A DNA stretch of 64,000 nt from Flavobacterium frigoris PS1 (GTDB lineage Bacteria > Bacteroidota > Bacteroidia > Flavobacteriales > Flavobacteriaceae). Position numbers and translations under genes: made by a program. The notes below the pieces were generated by a model. That model had not been told where the DNA came from, made no database searches, and was given only the letters and a program-made list of their open reading frames with translations. The stretch spans positions 62,001 to 126,000 of the forward strand of contig NZ_AHKF01000017.1 in assembly GCF_000252125.1 (NCBI RefSeq). The letters are read 5' to 3'. Numbering within the stretch: the first letter of the stretch is position 1; each line of letters begins with the position of its first letter. Below, piece after piece: positions 35,300-45,185 of the stretch.

Positions 35300-36356
35300 G
35301 GTTTCTTGATATTATAAGTTCATCCTGGCCAATAAATTGCTTTTCAATATGGTTTTTGGGCAGAGTTGGTGCGGTTGTGCCTTCGGTGAAAATCGTATTT
35401 CCTGAAAAAAAACGGGCTTCGTCCCAAAGTTTTGCGTCAATAAAAGTTTGTAAAGTCTGACGGCCACCTTCAATAATTACGGATTGAATTTGGTGTCTGT
35501 ACATCGCTTCCGCAAGTTGCTGTGCTATGTTTTTTTCGAAAGCAATATTCTCAAAGATAAGGTTTTCTTTGATAACATCTTGTCTGGATTTTGAAATAAC
35601 AATAGTTTTTATTTGATTATCAAACACTTGGCTGTTGTTTGGGGTGCGGTTATTTAGGTCCAAAACCACTCTTATGGGGTTGTTTCCGGTCCAGTCGCGA
35701 ACATCTAATTTTGGGTTGTCATCAATAACCGTTTGTGTCCCAACCAGTATCGCTTGTTCCTCGCTTCGCCATTTATGAACTAATTGCCTAGAATATTGAT
35801 TTGTGATCCAAACTGGCCTTTTTTGATTTTCATTGAGTGTCTTTCTGAATTTAGCATCAGGAGCTATAAAACCATCTTCACTTTGTGCCCATTTTAAAAT
35901 TATGTACGGTCTTTTTTTCTGATGAAAAGTAAAAAAGCGTTTGTTCAGTTCGTTGCATTCATTCTCAAGCACACCAACGCTTACCTTTGTTCCGGCTTCA
36001 ATTAGTCTTTTTATACCGTTACCGGCAACTTTTACGTTTGGGTCTACGGTTCCAATTACAATATTCGGAATCTTATTTTTTATAATTAGGTCACAACAGG
36101 GTGGGGTTTTTCCAAAATGGCTACAAGGTTCCAGACTAACATAAATGGTGGCTTTATCTAAAAGTGATTTGTCTTTTACTGAATTTATGGCATTTACTTC
36201 TGCATGAGGTTCTCCTGCTTTTCTATGCCAACCTTCTCCAATTATCTTGTTGTCATAAACAATGACACTGCCCACTAAAGGATTTGGGTAAGTTGTTCCT
36301 AGTCCGTTTTTGGCTATTTGTATGCAACGCTCTATGTATTTTTCATGTATCTTCAC
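35292..36356 (-). CDS. ribD: Bifunctional riboflavin biosynthesis protein RibD
   Basis: 354 residues. N-terminal deaminase (about 1-145) with zinc ligands in PHAEVNAI and EPCSHFGKTPPCC; C-terminal NADPH reductase (about 150-350) with LKWAQSEDGFIA and VIIEGGRQTLQTFI. Carries out two successive steps from the GTP-derived pyrimidine. I take GTG at 36356 (KIHEKYIERCIQIAKNG follows) as start; an ATG 21 codons upstream gives residues without homology. A -7-like TACTTTTG lies only 4 bases upstream of this GTG (36361-36368). Overlaps the HAD gene. Confidence 0.93.
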   Translation of the reverse strand: MKIHEKYIERCIQIAKNGLGTTYPNPLVGSVIVYDNKIIGEGWHRKAGEPHAEVNAINSVKDKSLLDKATIYVSLEPCSHFGKTPPCCDLIIKNKIPNIVIGTVDPNVKVAGNGIKRLIEAGTKVSVGVLENECNELNKRFFTFHQKKRPYIILKWAQSEDGFIAPDAKFRKTLNENQKRPVWITNQYSRQLVHKWRSEEQAILVGTQTVIDDNPKLDVRDWTGNNPIRVVLDLNNRTPNNSQVFDNQIKTIVISKSRQDVIKENLIFENIAFEKNIAQQLAEAMYRHQIQSVIIEGGRQTLQTFIDAKLWDEARFFSGNTIFTEGTTAPTLPKNHIEKQFIGQDELIISRNHD

Positions 36357-36403
36357 AATGCAAAAGTAGTTATTTTTGAGTTTAGGATTTAGTTTTGAAA
36401 CTT

Positions 36404-36435
36404 TTGAAAATAACAACAAACAATTTCTATTTTTG
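36404..36435 (+). promoter_or_regulatory. Promoter of the GNAT-prmC unit
   Basis: TTTTG (TTG at 36404-36406), 21 bases, TATTTTTG (36428-36435), full match to the -7 box. Start codon 27 bases further. Confidence 0.65.
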
Positions 36436-36462
36436 TATCATAAAAAATAAGTAATTATAATA

Positions 36463-36948
36463 ATGGAAAATTGGGCTATTAGAGAGATTGAAAAAAGAGA
36501 CAATCCAGCTGTTGCAGAATTGATACGTGCGGTTTTTGACGAGATGAATATCCCGAAAGTGGGAACTGCTTATGAAGATCCGTATTTGGATTTAATGTTT
36601 GAGGAATATAGCAAGCCTAAATCTGTATATTACGTCGTTGAAAATAACGGTAGAATAATGGGAGTGGCAGGCGTAGCTCCTCTTGAAAACGAAGCCGAAT
36701 CAATCTGTGAACTGCAAAAGATGTATTTTAGGCCAGAAACTCGTGGCTTAGGAATAGGAGGTCACATGATGGCTAAATGTTTGCAAATGGCTAAAGAATT
36801 TGGTTTTAAACAATGCTATTTAGAAACGATGCCTTTCATGCATGGTGCTCAAAAACTGTATAAAAAAACAGGCTTCGTGAATATTGATGCTCCAATGGGA
36901 TCTACTGGTCATACCTCTTGTCCTGTGTGGATGTTGAAGGAACTATAA
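36463..36948 (+). CDS. GNAT family N-acetyltransferase
   Basis: 161 residues. WAIREIEKRDNPAVAELIRA at the N-terminus, acetyl-CoA site MYFRPETRGLGIGGHMMAKC (R-G-L-G-I-G-G, about 87-106) and the C-terminal YLETMPFMHGAQKLYKKTGF. The fold is clear, the substrate is not. The gene lies 38 bases upstream of prmC on the same strand and probably shares its promoter. Confidence 0.85.
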   Translation: MENWAIREIEKRDNPAVAELIRAVFDEMNIPKVGTAYEDPYLDLMFEEYSKPKSVYYVVENNGRIMGVAGVAPLENEAESICELQKMYFRPETRGLGIGGHMMAKCLQMAKEFGFKQCYLETMPFMHGAQKLYKKTGFVNIDAPMGSTGHTSCPVWMLKEL

Positions 36949-36986
36949 ATTATGAGTTTCTAAATTGAAACAGAAATACGATTAGA

Positions 36987-37841
36987 ATGAAAATTAAACA
37001 ATACCGAGACTTATTTACTAAAACGCTATCGCCAATTCACGGGGAAGGAGAAGCGGAAAGTTTCTTTTACTTAATACTAGAAGCAAACCATCGGTTGAAA
37101 AGAATTGATTTGGCTTTGCAACCTGATATGGAGTTTTCTGAGACAGAAATTTTGATATGGAATACTCTTGTGGAACAGTTGAAATTGGAAATTCCTATTC
37201 AATACCTATTGGGTGTTACTAGCTTTTATGGTTTAGATTTCGAGGTAAATTCTTCTGTTTTGATACCGCGACCAGAAACAGAAGAATTAGTAGAATGGAT
37301 TTTAGAAAGTCAAAAGTCGATATCTGGAAGTGATAAACTCAGAATTTTGGATATTGGAACTGGAAGCGGTTGTATTGCAATTTCGTTGGCAAAGAATATT
37401 CCTCAGGCGCAAGTTTTTGCTATCGATGTTTCGCAACAGGCTTTGGCTACAGCCAAAAAAAATGCAGAAACAAACAAAGTTGAGGTGATTTTTATAAAGC
37501 AAAACATACTTCAAACCGATGATTTGAACCAGCAATTTGACGTTCTCGTTTCAAATCCTCCTTATGTTAGAAATCTGGAAAAACAGGAAATTAAGAAAAA
37601 TGTCTTAGATAACGAGCCGCATTTAGCACTTTTTGTGGATGACAATGACGCTTTAATTTTTTATAGAAAAATAGCTGAATTGGCTCAAAAAAATCTAATT
37701 CCAAACGGACTATTGTTTTTTGAGATTAATCAATATTTAGGCGAGGAAACAGTAAGTCTACTAGCTGAGGTGGGTTTTAAAAACATAGAATTACGTAAAG
37801 ATATTTATGGAAATGACCGAATGATTAAAGCAACGGTCTAG
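36987..37841 (+). CDS. prmC: Release factor glutamine methyltransferase PrmC
   Basis: 284 residues. It methylates the Gln of the GGQ motif in release factors RF1 and RF2. Helical N-terminal domain (1-85), VLIPRPETEELVEWIL, SAM motif I LDIGTGSGCIAISLAK (121-136) and the diagnostic NPPYV (190-194). Full length. Followed by a convergent ABC permease gene after 54 bases without an obvious terminator. Confidence 0.95.
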   Translation: MKIKQYRDLFTKTLSPIHGEGEAESFFYLILEANHRLKRIDLALQPDMEFSETEILIWNTLVEQLKLEIPIQYLLGVTSFYGLDFEVNSSVLIPRPETEELVEWILESQKSISGSDKLRILDIGTGSGCIAISLAKNIPQAQVFAIDVSQQALATAKKNAETNKVEVIFIKQNILQTDDLNQQFDVLVSNPPYVRNLEKQEIKKNVLDNEPHLALFVDDNDALIFYRKIAELAQKNLIPNGLLFFEINQYLGEETVSLLAEVGFKNIELRKDIYGNDRMIKATV

Positions 37842-37895
37842 TAGACCATGTTTAGTTTTAAATTTTTGTACCGATTTAAGATTAGTTACTGCAGA

Positions 37896-39140
37896 TTACT
37901 CATATCGCAAGGCTTCGATTGGGTCTAAAAATGCGGCTTTTATGGCTGGATATAAGCCGGATACGATAGCTACAATAAAACTAGTCAGAAAAGCTGCAAA
38001 AATGGCGATCCAAGGAATCACAAAGTCGAAACTAAAAGCAGTGGCTATCCCAAAGCCTATCAATATTCCTAAAATAATACCCACGATACCTCCAAGTTGC
38101 CCAATTAGTAATGTTTCTATGAAAAACTGAATTGCGACAGTAGATCTTTTTGCGCCCAAGGCTTTTCTAACTCCTATTTCTCTCGTACGTTCCGTAACAG
38201 AAACAATCATGATATTCATCAAAGCGATGGAAGATCCTAAAACGGTAATGATGCCTATTAACCAAGACGCGAGGCCAAGGTATTTAGTGATTCCAAGGAT
38301 TCTATTGATAAGATCATCGCTTCGAACGACGCCAAAGTTATTGTCTTTTACTGGCTTCAACTTACGCACATTACGCATGGTAATAGTGGCGTGATCAATG
38401 GCCTGATCCAATAATTCTTTTTTGGTAACCATTACACTCATGGTGTAATTAATATTAGGTGCCGTAAATAAAGACCTTGCTAATTGAATTGGAATTAAAA
38501 CTCTTAAATCCTGTTTATTGCCAAAAGTGGAACCTTTTTCTTTTAAAACACCGATTACTTTAAACCGTGCCCCTCGTATTGAAATTGTTTTGTCAATTGG
38601 ATTAACGTCTTTTAAAAGGCCTTTTTCAAAATCAGAGCCCACAATGCAAACGTAGTTGTTGTTATCGATGTCGAAGCCCGTGAAGTTTCTTCCCACACTG
38701 GTTTCTAAACCTGAATTAGTCATAAACTGTTCATCGACACCAAGTACGGCAATTTCTGGGTCGGTTTTGTTTGCTTCATATTTCACTTCAGCATTAGAAG
38801 TTGCCGTAAATGAAAGTGAAGTTTCCGAAAAAGGATAATTGTATTTGCTCTTGAAAGCTACTGCTTCTGGGTAGGAAATGATCGGGTTTATGATTTTACG
38901 TTCTTCATTTCCCTGTCTTCTTATTGTATTTTCGTATTGTTTAATATTGAAAGTATTGGCTCCCATCGATGCGAAATCGGAGGAAATAGTGTTTTCTAAA
39001 GCGGATACTACAGTCAGGATTCCCACTAAGGCTGTAATTCCTATGGCGATAATTAATACGGTAAGAGTGGTTCGTAATAATTGTGTTCTGATTGAACCAA
39101 CGGCAATCCGAACGTTTTCTTTAAATAAATTTAGCATCAT
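37896..39140 (-). CDS. MacB-type ABC transporter permease (FtsX family)
   Basis: 414 residues: one N-terminal membrane helix (about 20-42), a periplasmic domain of about 220 residues (MacB_PCD type, with GVDEQFMTNSGLETSVGRNF), then three C-terminal helices of the FtsX domain, including the typical ALMNIMIVSVTERTREIGVR and KALGAKRSTV. Such permeases drive export of peptides, lipoproteins or toxins by mechanotransmission together with a LolD/MacB-type ATPase. No ATPase gene is adjacent here, so it must pair with one encoded elsewhere. Confidence 0.88.
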   Translation of the reverse strand: MMLNLFKENVRIAVGSIRTQLLRTTLTVLIIAIGITALVGILTVVSALENTISSDFASMGANTFNIKQYENTIRRQGNEERKIINPIISYPEAVAFKSKYNYPFSETSLSFTATSNAEVKYEANKTDPEIAVLGVDEQFMTNSGLETSVGRNFTGFDIDNNNYVCIVGSDFEKGLLKDVNPIDKTISIRGARFKVIGVLKEKGSTFGNKQDLRVLIPIQLARSLFTAPNINYTMSVMVTKKELLDQAIDHATITMRNVRKLKPVKDNNFGVVRSDDLINRILGITKYLGLASWLIGIITVLGSSIALMNIMIVSVTERTREIGVRKALGAKRSTVAIQFFIETLLIGQLGGIVGIILGILIGFGIATAFSFDFVIPWIAIFAAFLTSFIVAIVSGLYPAIKAAFLDPIEALRYE

Positions 39141-39320
39141 AGTAGTTTGACACGAAAATACAATTTTTGTTACAAGTTTGTTTTGGAAGGAGCATTATTT
39201 ATTTTAAAAATAAGATATTTGCAGTAGTAATTATGATATTTAAATAAGAGATTGCGATTTTGAAAAATCCATTTTAGTTATAATTCATAATGCATAATTT
39301 AAAATTCACAATTTATAATA
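39141..39320. other. Spacer between permease and hisS with AT-rich low-complexity tract
   Basis: 180 bases carrying both divergent promoters. Its right end (39276-39318) is a simple-sequence tract of TAATTCATAAT-like units up to the hisS start. No exact -7 box was found. Confidence 0.45.
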
Positions 39321-40691
39321 ATGGCATCAAAACCGAGTATACCAAAAGGGACAAGAGATTTTTCACCTGCTGAGGTGGCAAAACGACAATATATCATGCA
39401 AATTATCAAGAGCAATTTTGAAAAATTTGGTTTTCAACCCATAGAAACACCTTCATTTGAAAACTCCGAGACTCTAATGGGGAAATACGGGGAGGAAGGC
39501 GATCGTTTAATTTTTAAGATATTAAATTCAGGGGATTATTTGGCAAAAGCCAATGCATCTCATTTGGAAGCTAAGGATAGTACTAAATTAACGTCTAGTA
39601 TTTCTGAAAAAGCCTTGCGTTACGATCTAACGGTACCTTTTGCAAGATACGTAGTACAACATCAGAATGACATTGAATTTCCTTTTAAAAGATATCAAAT
39701 CCAACCGGTTTGGCGTGCTGACAGGCCTCAAAAAGGTCGTTTCAGAGAGTTTTTCCAATGTGATGCCGATGTTGTAGGCTCAAAATCCTTGTGGCAAGAA
39801 GTGGAATTAGTCCAACTTTACGATATGGTTTTTAGTGATTTGGGATTGAAAGGGGCGACTATTAAAATCAATAACAGAAAAATTTTATCTGGAATTGCTG
39901 AGGTAATTGGCGCATCGGATAAATTAATCGATTTCACTGTAGCTCTCGATAAATTGGATAAAATAGGGGAGGATGGTGTGAAAAAGGAAATGATCGAAAA
40001 AGGAATCTCTGAAGAAGCTATAACTAAAGTTCAGCCTCTTTTTAATTTCACAGGGAGTATCTCAGAGAAAATAGAAAAACTATCGCAACTATTAGTTTCT
40101 TCACAGGAAGGAATGAAAGGGGTCGAAGAGTTACGTTTTATATGCGATAATACCATGAATTTGGGATTGTCAACGGCTACTCTTGACTTGGATGTTACTT
40201 TGGCCCGTGGGTTGAATTATTATACAGGAGCTATTTTTGAAGTAGCACCGCCAAAAGAAGTAGCTATGGGATCCATAGGTGGTGGCGGACGATATGATGA
40301 TTTGACAGGTATTTTTGGTTTAAAAAACATGAGTGGTGTTGGGATTTCTTTCGGGCTCGACCGTATTTATCTGGTTGTCGAAGAATTAAATCTGTTTCCG
40401 GAAACGGTTACTGCAACCACAAAAGCATTATTTATTAATTATGGAGACAGAGAAGCTTTTTATGCAATGAAAGCGATTCAGAAATTAAGGGTATCGGGTA
40501 TTAAAGCAGAGTTGTATCCGGACAATGCAAAAGTGGCAAAGCAATTCCAACATGCTGATAGACGTAACATTCCGTTTGCGGTAATCATTGGGGAAAATGA
40601 AATGGCATCTGACAGTTTTGCTCTTAAAAACTTGGCAACAGGAGAGCAAGTTTCACTTGATTTTGAAGCTTTAAAGGAAGTGCTTTTGTAA
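39321..40691 (+). CDS. hisS: Histidyl-tRNA synthetase
   Basis: 456 residues, class II. Charges tRNA-His. N-terminal [20 protein letters not shown], motif 2 [20 protein letters not shown] (about 118-137), histidine-specific [15 protein letters not shown] and [18 protein letters not shown] (motif 3), and the C-terminal anticodon-binding domain (about 365-456). Complete. Own terminator at 40708-40744. Confidence 0.96.
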   Translation: MASKPSIPKGTRDFSPAEVAKRQYIMQIIKSNFEKFGFQPIETPSFENSETLMGKYGEEGDRLIFKILNSGDYLAKANASHLEAKDSTKLTSSISEKALRYDLTVPFARYVVQHQNDIEFPFKRYQIQPVWRADRPQKGRFREFFQCDADVVGSKSLWQEVELVQLYDMVFSDLGLKGATIKINNRKILSGIAEVIGASDKLIDFTVALDKLDKIGEDGVKKEMIEKGISEEAITKVQPLFNFTGSISEKIEKLSQLLVSSQEGMKGVEELRFICDNTMNLGLSTATLDLDVTLARGLNYYTGAIFEVAPPKEVAMGSIGGGGRYDDLTGIFGLKNMSGVGISFGLDRIYLVVEELNLFPETVTATTKALFINYGDREAFYAMKAIQKLRVSGIKAELYPDNAKVAKQFQHADRRNIPFAVIIGENEMASDSFALKNLATGEQVSLDFEALKEVLL

Positions 40692-40707
40692 ATAAATTTT
40701 TGGGCGT

Positions 40708-40744
40708 AAAAAAAAGCTTTGTTTAAATAAACAAAGCTTTTTTT
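40708..40744 (+). terminator. hisS terminator
   Basis: 16-bp stem AAAAAAGCTTTGTTTA with its complement and a 2- to 4-base loop, ending in T. Sixteen bases after the stop codon. Confidence 0.88.
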
Positions 40745-40934
40745 AATATGGGGTAATCACGAATTAATAATTGTACAGTAACTAACCATATTTTTAGATC
40801 AGAACCGATAACAAACTTAGAGAAAGTAAATCGTAATAGTCTTAAAATAATCTTAAAATTTAGATTCTGGTTGGTGATAAATGCACAAGGATTAAAATTC
40901 AGTAGATAAATGAGAATCAAAAAAGAATGACAAT

Positions 40935-40966
40935 TTGACATTTAGTTAGAATTGGCAGTACTTTTG
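40935..40966 (+). promoter_or_regulatory. Promoter of grpE-dnaJ
   Basis: TTG (40935-40937, within TTTGACA), 21 bases, TACTTTTG (40959-40966). Both boxes match the Bacteroidota promoter. No CIRCE-like inverted repeat was seen nearby. Confidence 0.65.
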
Positions 40967-40988
40967 CATTCCATAGAAAAGTGCAAAA

Positions 40989-41564
40989 ATGATGTTTAAA
41001 AATATTTTTAAAAATAAAGGTAATATGACTACTGAAAATACAGAAATCGATAAAGAGATGGATGATGTAACATTAGAGAACAATGCAAACGAAGAGGTTG
41101 TTGCTGATGAGTTAAGTGTTGAAGAGCAATTAACGCAAGACTTAGCGAAAGAGAAAGATAAATATTTACGATTATTTGCTGAATTTGAAAATTATAAAAG
41201 AAGAACCTCAAAAGAGCGTTTAGAGTTGTTTAAAACGGCTAATCAAGAAGTTTTGTTGGTTATGCTGCCTGTTTTAGACGATTTTGACAGAGCTATGGTT
41301 GAAATAAGTAAGTCTGATGATAAATTACTTTTAAAAGGAGTGGAGCTAATCCATGAAAAATTAAAAGGAACTTTAGTTTCAAAAGGACTAGAGCAAGTTG
41401 AGATTAAAAATGGTGATACATTTGATGCTGATTTTGCTGAGGCAATCACGCAAATTCCAGCTCCATCCCCAAAGATGAAAGGAAAAATTGTTGATGTGAT
41501 TGAAAAAGGATACAAATTAGGCGATAAGATCATTCGTTTTCCAAAAGTTGTTATTGGGCAATAG
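40989..41564 (+). CDS. grpE: Nucleotide exchange factor GrpE
   Basis: 191 residues. Releases ADP from DnaK. Acidic disordered N-terminus (about 15-50), long coiled-coil helix (about 52-95, LRLFAEFENYKRRTSKERLE), and the beta domain at the C-terminus (GVELIHEKLKGTLVSKGL, GYKLGDKIIRFPKVVIG). Start is ATG at 40989 or 40992; MTTENTE at 41025 is also possible since the first 12 residues are basic and atypical. First gene of a pair with dnaJ, 101 bases apart. Confidence 0.95.
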   Translation: MMFKNIFKNKGNMTTENTEIDKEMDDVTLENNANEEVVADELSVEEQLTQDLAKEKDKYLRLFAEFENYKRRTSKERLELFKTANQEVLLVMLPVLDDFDRAMVEISKSDDKLLLKGVELIHEKLKGTLVSKGLEQVEIKNGDTFDADFAEAITQIPAPSPKMKGKIVDVIEKGYKLGDKIIRFPKVVIGQ

Positions 41565-41597
41565 TGGAGCCGCGATTCGTCGCATCCAATTAATATG

Positions 41598-41617
41598 AGA
41601 CGCAATAAATAACGTCT
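41598..41617. repeat. Small REP-like hairpin between grpE and dnaJ
   Basis: AGACG at 41598-41602 and CGTCT at 41613-41617 form a short hairpin with surrounding CGCAT/ATGCG words (41581-41632). Similar hairpins with AGACGC...GCGTCT are frequent in Flavobacterium spacers (general knowledge); no second copy was found in this window. Confidence 0.35.
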
Positions 41618-41665
41618 GTACCAATAATGCGATTGGTCGAAGTTGTGCCATTCAAAAATAAAAAA

Positions 41666-42790
41666 ATGAAAAAAGATTTTTACGAGATATTAGGTATTTC
41701 AAAAAGTGCAGATGCTGCAGCAATAAAGAAAGCCTACAGAAAAAAAGCATTAGAGCATCATCCTGACAAGAACCCTGACGACAAATCGGCAGAAGAAAAG
41801 TTTAAATTAGCTGCAGAGGCGTATGAGGTTTTAAGTGATCCAAACAAAAAAGCAAAATACGATCAATATGGTCATCAAGCTTTTGATGGTTCCGGCGGTT
41901 TTGGCGGCGGCGGCGGTCAAGGTGGAATGAATATGGATGATATTTTTAGCCAGTTCGGAGATATTTTCGGTAGCGCCTTTGGAGGCGGTGGCGGATTTGG
42001 GGGCGGTGGCGGAGGTCAACGCAGAACCAAAGGGAGTAATCTTCGCATCAAAGTGAAATTGACTCTTGAAGAAATTGCAAATGGAGTTGAGAAAAAGGTA
42101 AAGGTTAAACGTAAAGTTCAAGCACCAGGCGTTTCTTATAGAACTTGTTCTACTTGTAATGGTCAAGGTCAAGTAATGAGAGTGACTAATACGATATTGG
42201 GAAGAATGCAATCAGCTTCTACCTGTCCTACTTGTGCTGGTTCAGGTCAGATTCTGGATAAAAAACCAGCAGAAGCAGATTCGCAAGGTATGATTACTGA
42301 AGACGATACCGTTTCTATAAAAATTCCTGCAGGTGTGGTTGACGGAATGCAATTGAAAGTTTCTAATAAAGGTAACGATGCTCCAGGGAACAGTGTTCCA
42401 GGAGATTTGATTGTAGCGATCGAAGAGTTGGAGCACCAATTCTTGAAGCGTGAAGGTGAGAATTTACATTATGATTTATATATCAGTTTTTCTGAAGCAG
42501 TTCTTGGAATATCAAAAGATATCGAGGCTATAAATGGAAAAGTGAGAATTAAACTGGAAGAAGGAATTCAATCCGGCAAGATTCTCAGATTAAAAGGAAA
42601 AGGAATTCCGAGTATCAATGGTTATGGGAATGGTGATTTGTTGGTACATGTAAATGTATGGACGCCAAAAACCTTAAACAAAGATCAGAGGCAATTTTTC
42701 GAGAAGAATGTGACGGATGAAAATTTCATTCCAAATCCTGAAAAATCAGACAAATCATTTTTTGAAAAAGTAAAAGATATGTTTTCGTAA
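41666..42790 (+). CDS. dnaJ: Chaperone DnaJ with a reduced zinc-finger region
   Basis: 374 residues. J domain (1-66) with HPD in [10 protein letters not shown], Gly/Phe-rich linker (about 75-120), a cysteine-rich region, then the two C-terminal substrate-binding domains. The zinc region has only two CxxCxGxG motifs, CSTCNGQG and CPTCAGSG, where E. coli DnaJ has four. By spacing these are motifs 2 and 3 (zinc site II); motifs 1 and 4 (site I) are absent, the latter replaced by [11 protein letters not shown]. The start is [10 protein letters not shown]; the 13 codons upstream are non-homologous. Works with DnaK and GrpE. Confidence 0.95.
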   Translation: MKKDFYEILGISKSADAAAIKKAYRKKALEHHPDKNPDDKSAEEKFKLAAEAYEVLSDPNKKAKYDQYGHQAFDGSGGFGGGGGQGGMNMDDIFSQFGDIFGSAFGGGGGFGGGGGGQRRTKGSNLRIKVKLTLEEIANGVEKKVKVKRKVQAPGVSYRTCSTCNGQGQVMRVTNTILGRMQSASTCPTCAGSGQILDKKPAEADSQGMITEDDTVSIKIPAGVVDGMQLKVSNKGNDAPGNSVPGDLIVAIEELEHQFLKREGENLHYDLYISFSEAVLGISKDIEAINGKVRIKLEEGIQSGKILRLKGKGIPSINGYGNGDLLVHVNVWTPKTLNKDQRQFFEKNVTDENFIPNPEKSDKSFFEKVKDMFS

Positions 42791-42822
42791 TTTATAGAAA
42801 GCTTAAAAATTTAAAATTAGTT

Positions 42823-42857
42823 CCCCATCCTTGTTAAAATAAGGATGGGTTTTTTTT
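42823..42857 (+). terminator. dnaJ terminator
   Basis: 9-bp perfect stem CCCATCCTT/AAGGATGGG, 8-base loop, then eight T. 34 bases after the dnaJ stop. Confidence 0.9.
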
Positions 42858-42917
42858 GTAACAATTGGACCTATTTTGCTACTAATTATTTACTTTTACA
42901 CAAATTCAAAATTCAGC

Positions 42918-43841
42918 ATGAGTACCTTACTTGAAGTTAATAAAGTTGTTAAGCAATATGGTGATTACGTGGCGCTTAATGAAGTTTCGTTAACCGTGCC
43001 TAAGGGCAGTATTTATGGGCTTTTAGGTCCAAACGGTGCCGGAAAAACATCACTAATCCGAATAATAAACCAAATTACTTTACCCGATAGCGGCGAAATC
43101 ATCCTTGACGGTGAAAAGTTGCAGCCCAAGCATGTTCAATATATTGGATATCTTCCTGAAGAAAGAGGATTGTACAATAGCATGAAAGTGGGAGAACAAT
43201 GTTTGTATTTGGCTCAAATGAAAGGCTTGTCTAAAGCGGAAGCTACAAAACAGTTGAATTATTGGTTTGAAAGACTAGAAATTCAAGGCTGGTGGAACAA
43301 AAAGGTGCAAGAGTTATCCAAAGGAATGGCCCAAAAAATTCAGTTTGTCGTTTGTGTGCTGCACAAGCCTAAATTACTGATTTTTGACGAACCTTTTTCT
43401 GGTTTTGATCCTGTAAATGCCAATATCATAAAAGATGAAATTCTTGCTTTGCGAGAGGATGGAGCTACCATAATTTTTTCTACGCACCGTATGGAAAGTG
43501 TTGAAGAATTATGTGATCATATCGCCCTAATCCATAAGTCAAATAAACTGATAGAAGGCAAATTGGATGATGTTAAAAGACAATTTAAAACCAATAGCTT
43601 TGAAGTTGGGGTTTTATCAGATAACGTAGAGGGTCTGATGTATGATATTACCCAAAAATTCACTGTTGGCCCAGCTAATTTTAAATCGCTCAGTAACGAA
43701 TTGAAACTTGAAATTCAAATAGGAAATGCCATGCCAAATGAATTACTTAATGTCCTGACGCAGCGTGGGCAAGTAACTCATTTTATGGAAAAAATACCAA
43801 GCGTAAATGATATTTTTATCCAAACTGTAAGCGAAAAGTAA
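42918..43841 (+). CDS. ABC transporter ATP-binding protein (NatA-like exporter type)
   Basis: 307 residues. Walker A GPNGAGKT (37-44), Q-loop, signature LSKGMAQKIQF, Walker B LLIFDEPFSGFD and H-loop STHRMES, followed by an 85-residue C-terminal extension common in ABC-2 type exporters (DUF4162-like). It pairs with the permease gene 19 bases downstream. Start MSTLLEVNKV is chosen over an ATG 14 codons upstream. TACTTTTA at about 42890-42897 is a near-match -7 box. Confidence 0.9.
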   Translation: MSTLLEVNKVVKQYGDYVALNEVSLTVPKGSIYGLLGPNGAGKTSLIRIINQITLPDSGEIILDGEKLQPKHVQYIGYLPEERGLYNSMKVGEQCLYLAQMKGLSKAEATKQLNYWFERLEIQGWWNKKVQELSKGMAQKIQFVVCVLHKPKLLIFDEPFSGFDPVNANIIKDEILALREDGATIIFSTHRMESVEELCDHIALIHKSNKLIEGKLDDVKRQFKTNSFEVGVLSDNVEGLMYDITQKFTVGPANFKSLSNELKLEIQIGNAMPNELLNVLTQRGQVTHFMEKIPSVNDIFIQTVSEK

Positions 43842-43860
43842 ATTATAATTTATAACTCCT

Positions 43861-45177
43861 ATGAGTATTATTTCATTAATCATAAAAAGAGAATTTATTG
43901 CCAAAGTGCGTAATAAATCCTTTATTGTTATGACCTTTTTAAGTCCGTTACTCTTTGTTGGAATCGCTGGCTTTGTGGGCTATTTAAGCTCAATGAAAGC
44001 GGAAACCAAACGAATAGCCATTCATGATGAATCTGGTTTGTTTGTCAACGAGTTTGTTTCTAAAAACAGTGACAAAAGCAATTATAAATACCTAGACTTA
44101 TCGCTTATTGATGCGCAGTTCCTCAAGGACAGTATCACAAATGAAAGTTATGAAGGCTTACTATTGATTCCCAATACTACGAATGTAGCTGATTTGGAAA
44201 GCAAAATACAATTCATCTCAAATGACAGTCCCAGCATTTCATTTATTGAAAGTGTACAAGGAATTATTGCTAATAAAATTACCGATATTAACCTTGAAGA
44301 GGCAAAATTAGATACCGAGGCAATAAAAAATGCACAGTCTAAAGTCAATATTAGCCTTGCAAAAGCTTCTGGGGAGCAAAGTGTGAAAGGTCTCAATGAA
44401 ATTAAAATTGCCATTGGTGGTGGCTTTGGTTATTTGATCATGATGTTTATTATTATCTATGGAAATATGGTGATGCGTTCTGTGATTGAAGAAAAAACCA
44501 ACCGAATTATAGAGATAATTATTTCTTCGGTCAAACCATTTCAATTGATGATTGGTAAAATCATAGGGACATCGCTAGCTGGTATCCTACAGTTCTTTAT
44601 ATGGGCAGTAATAGGACTTTCCTTGATGTTTGCTGCTTCGATATTTTTTGGTGTAAACGTTGGACCAACGGCTAAAGTTTCACCGGAAATGATGCAGCAA
44701 GCACAGAATGAATTTGCAGGTCCAGCCCAAATGTATATCAAAGAGTTATGGAACTTGCCTATAGCAAGTATCCTTATCGGTTTTGTTGTTTACTTCATAG
44801 GAGGTTACTTCTTATACAGTTCATTTTACGCGGCAATTGGTGCCGCAGTAGATAATCAAACTGACTCGCAACAGTTTTTATTGCCTATCATCATGCCGTT
44901 GATGCTTAGTGTTTATGTTGGTTTTTTCAGTGTAATGAACGACCCACACGGGACATTAGCAGTCGTTTTTTCGATGATTCCGCTTACATCGCCTATTGTG
45001 ATGTTGATGCGAATCCCGTTTGGCGTACCTTTGTGGCAAATTGCAATATCAGTCACCTTACTATTTGCTACTTTCTTTTCAGTGGTTTGGTTTGCAGCTA
45101 AAATATACCGCGTTGGAATATTGATGTACGGTAAAAAGCCCACATGGAAAGAGTTGTATAAATGGTTAAAATATTAA
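43861..45177 (+). CDS. ABC-2 type exporter permease (NatB-like)
   Basis: 438 residues: one N-terminal helix (about 20-42), a periplasmic loop of about 135 residues, then five or six helices from residue 185 with GYLIMMFIIIYGNMVMRSV, EEKTNRIIEIIISSVKPFQL and the conserved GKIIGTSLAGILQFFIW. Matches the ABC2_membrane_3/NatB group (sodium or drug export). Substrate unknown. Translated just after the ATPase gene; the two form an operon. Confidence 0.88.
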   Translation: MSIISLIIKREFIAKVRNKSFIVMTFLSPLLFVGIAGFVGYLSSMKAETKRIAIHDESGLFVNEFVSKNSDKSNYKYLDLSLIDAQFLKDSITNESYEGLLLIPNTTNVADLESKIQFISNDSPSISFIESVQGIIANKITDINLEEAKLDTEAIKNAQSKVNISLAKASGEQSVKGLNEIKIAIGGGFGYLIMMFIIIYGNMVMRSVIEEKTNRIIEIIISSVKPFQLMIGKIIGTSLAGILQFFIWAVIGLSLMFAASIFFGVNVGPTAKVSPEMMQQAQNEFAGPAQMYIKELWNLPIASILIGFVVYFIGGYFLYSSFYAAIGAAVDNQTDSQQFLLPIIMPLMLSVYVGFFSVMNDPHGTLAVVFSMIPLTSPIVMLMRIPFGVPLWQIAISVTLLFATFFSVVWFAAKIYRVGILMYGKKPTWKELYKWLKY

Positions 45178-45185
45178 AATAATTT

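Noticed and set aside
40723..40941. Minus-strand frame of 72 codons between hisS and grpE
   Set aside because: It covers the hisS terminator and the grpE promoter and has the composition of spacer DNA.
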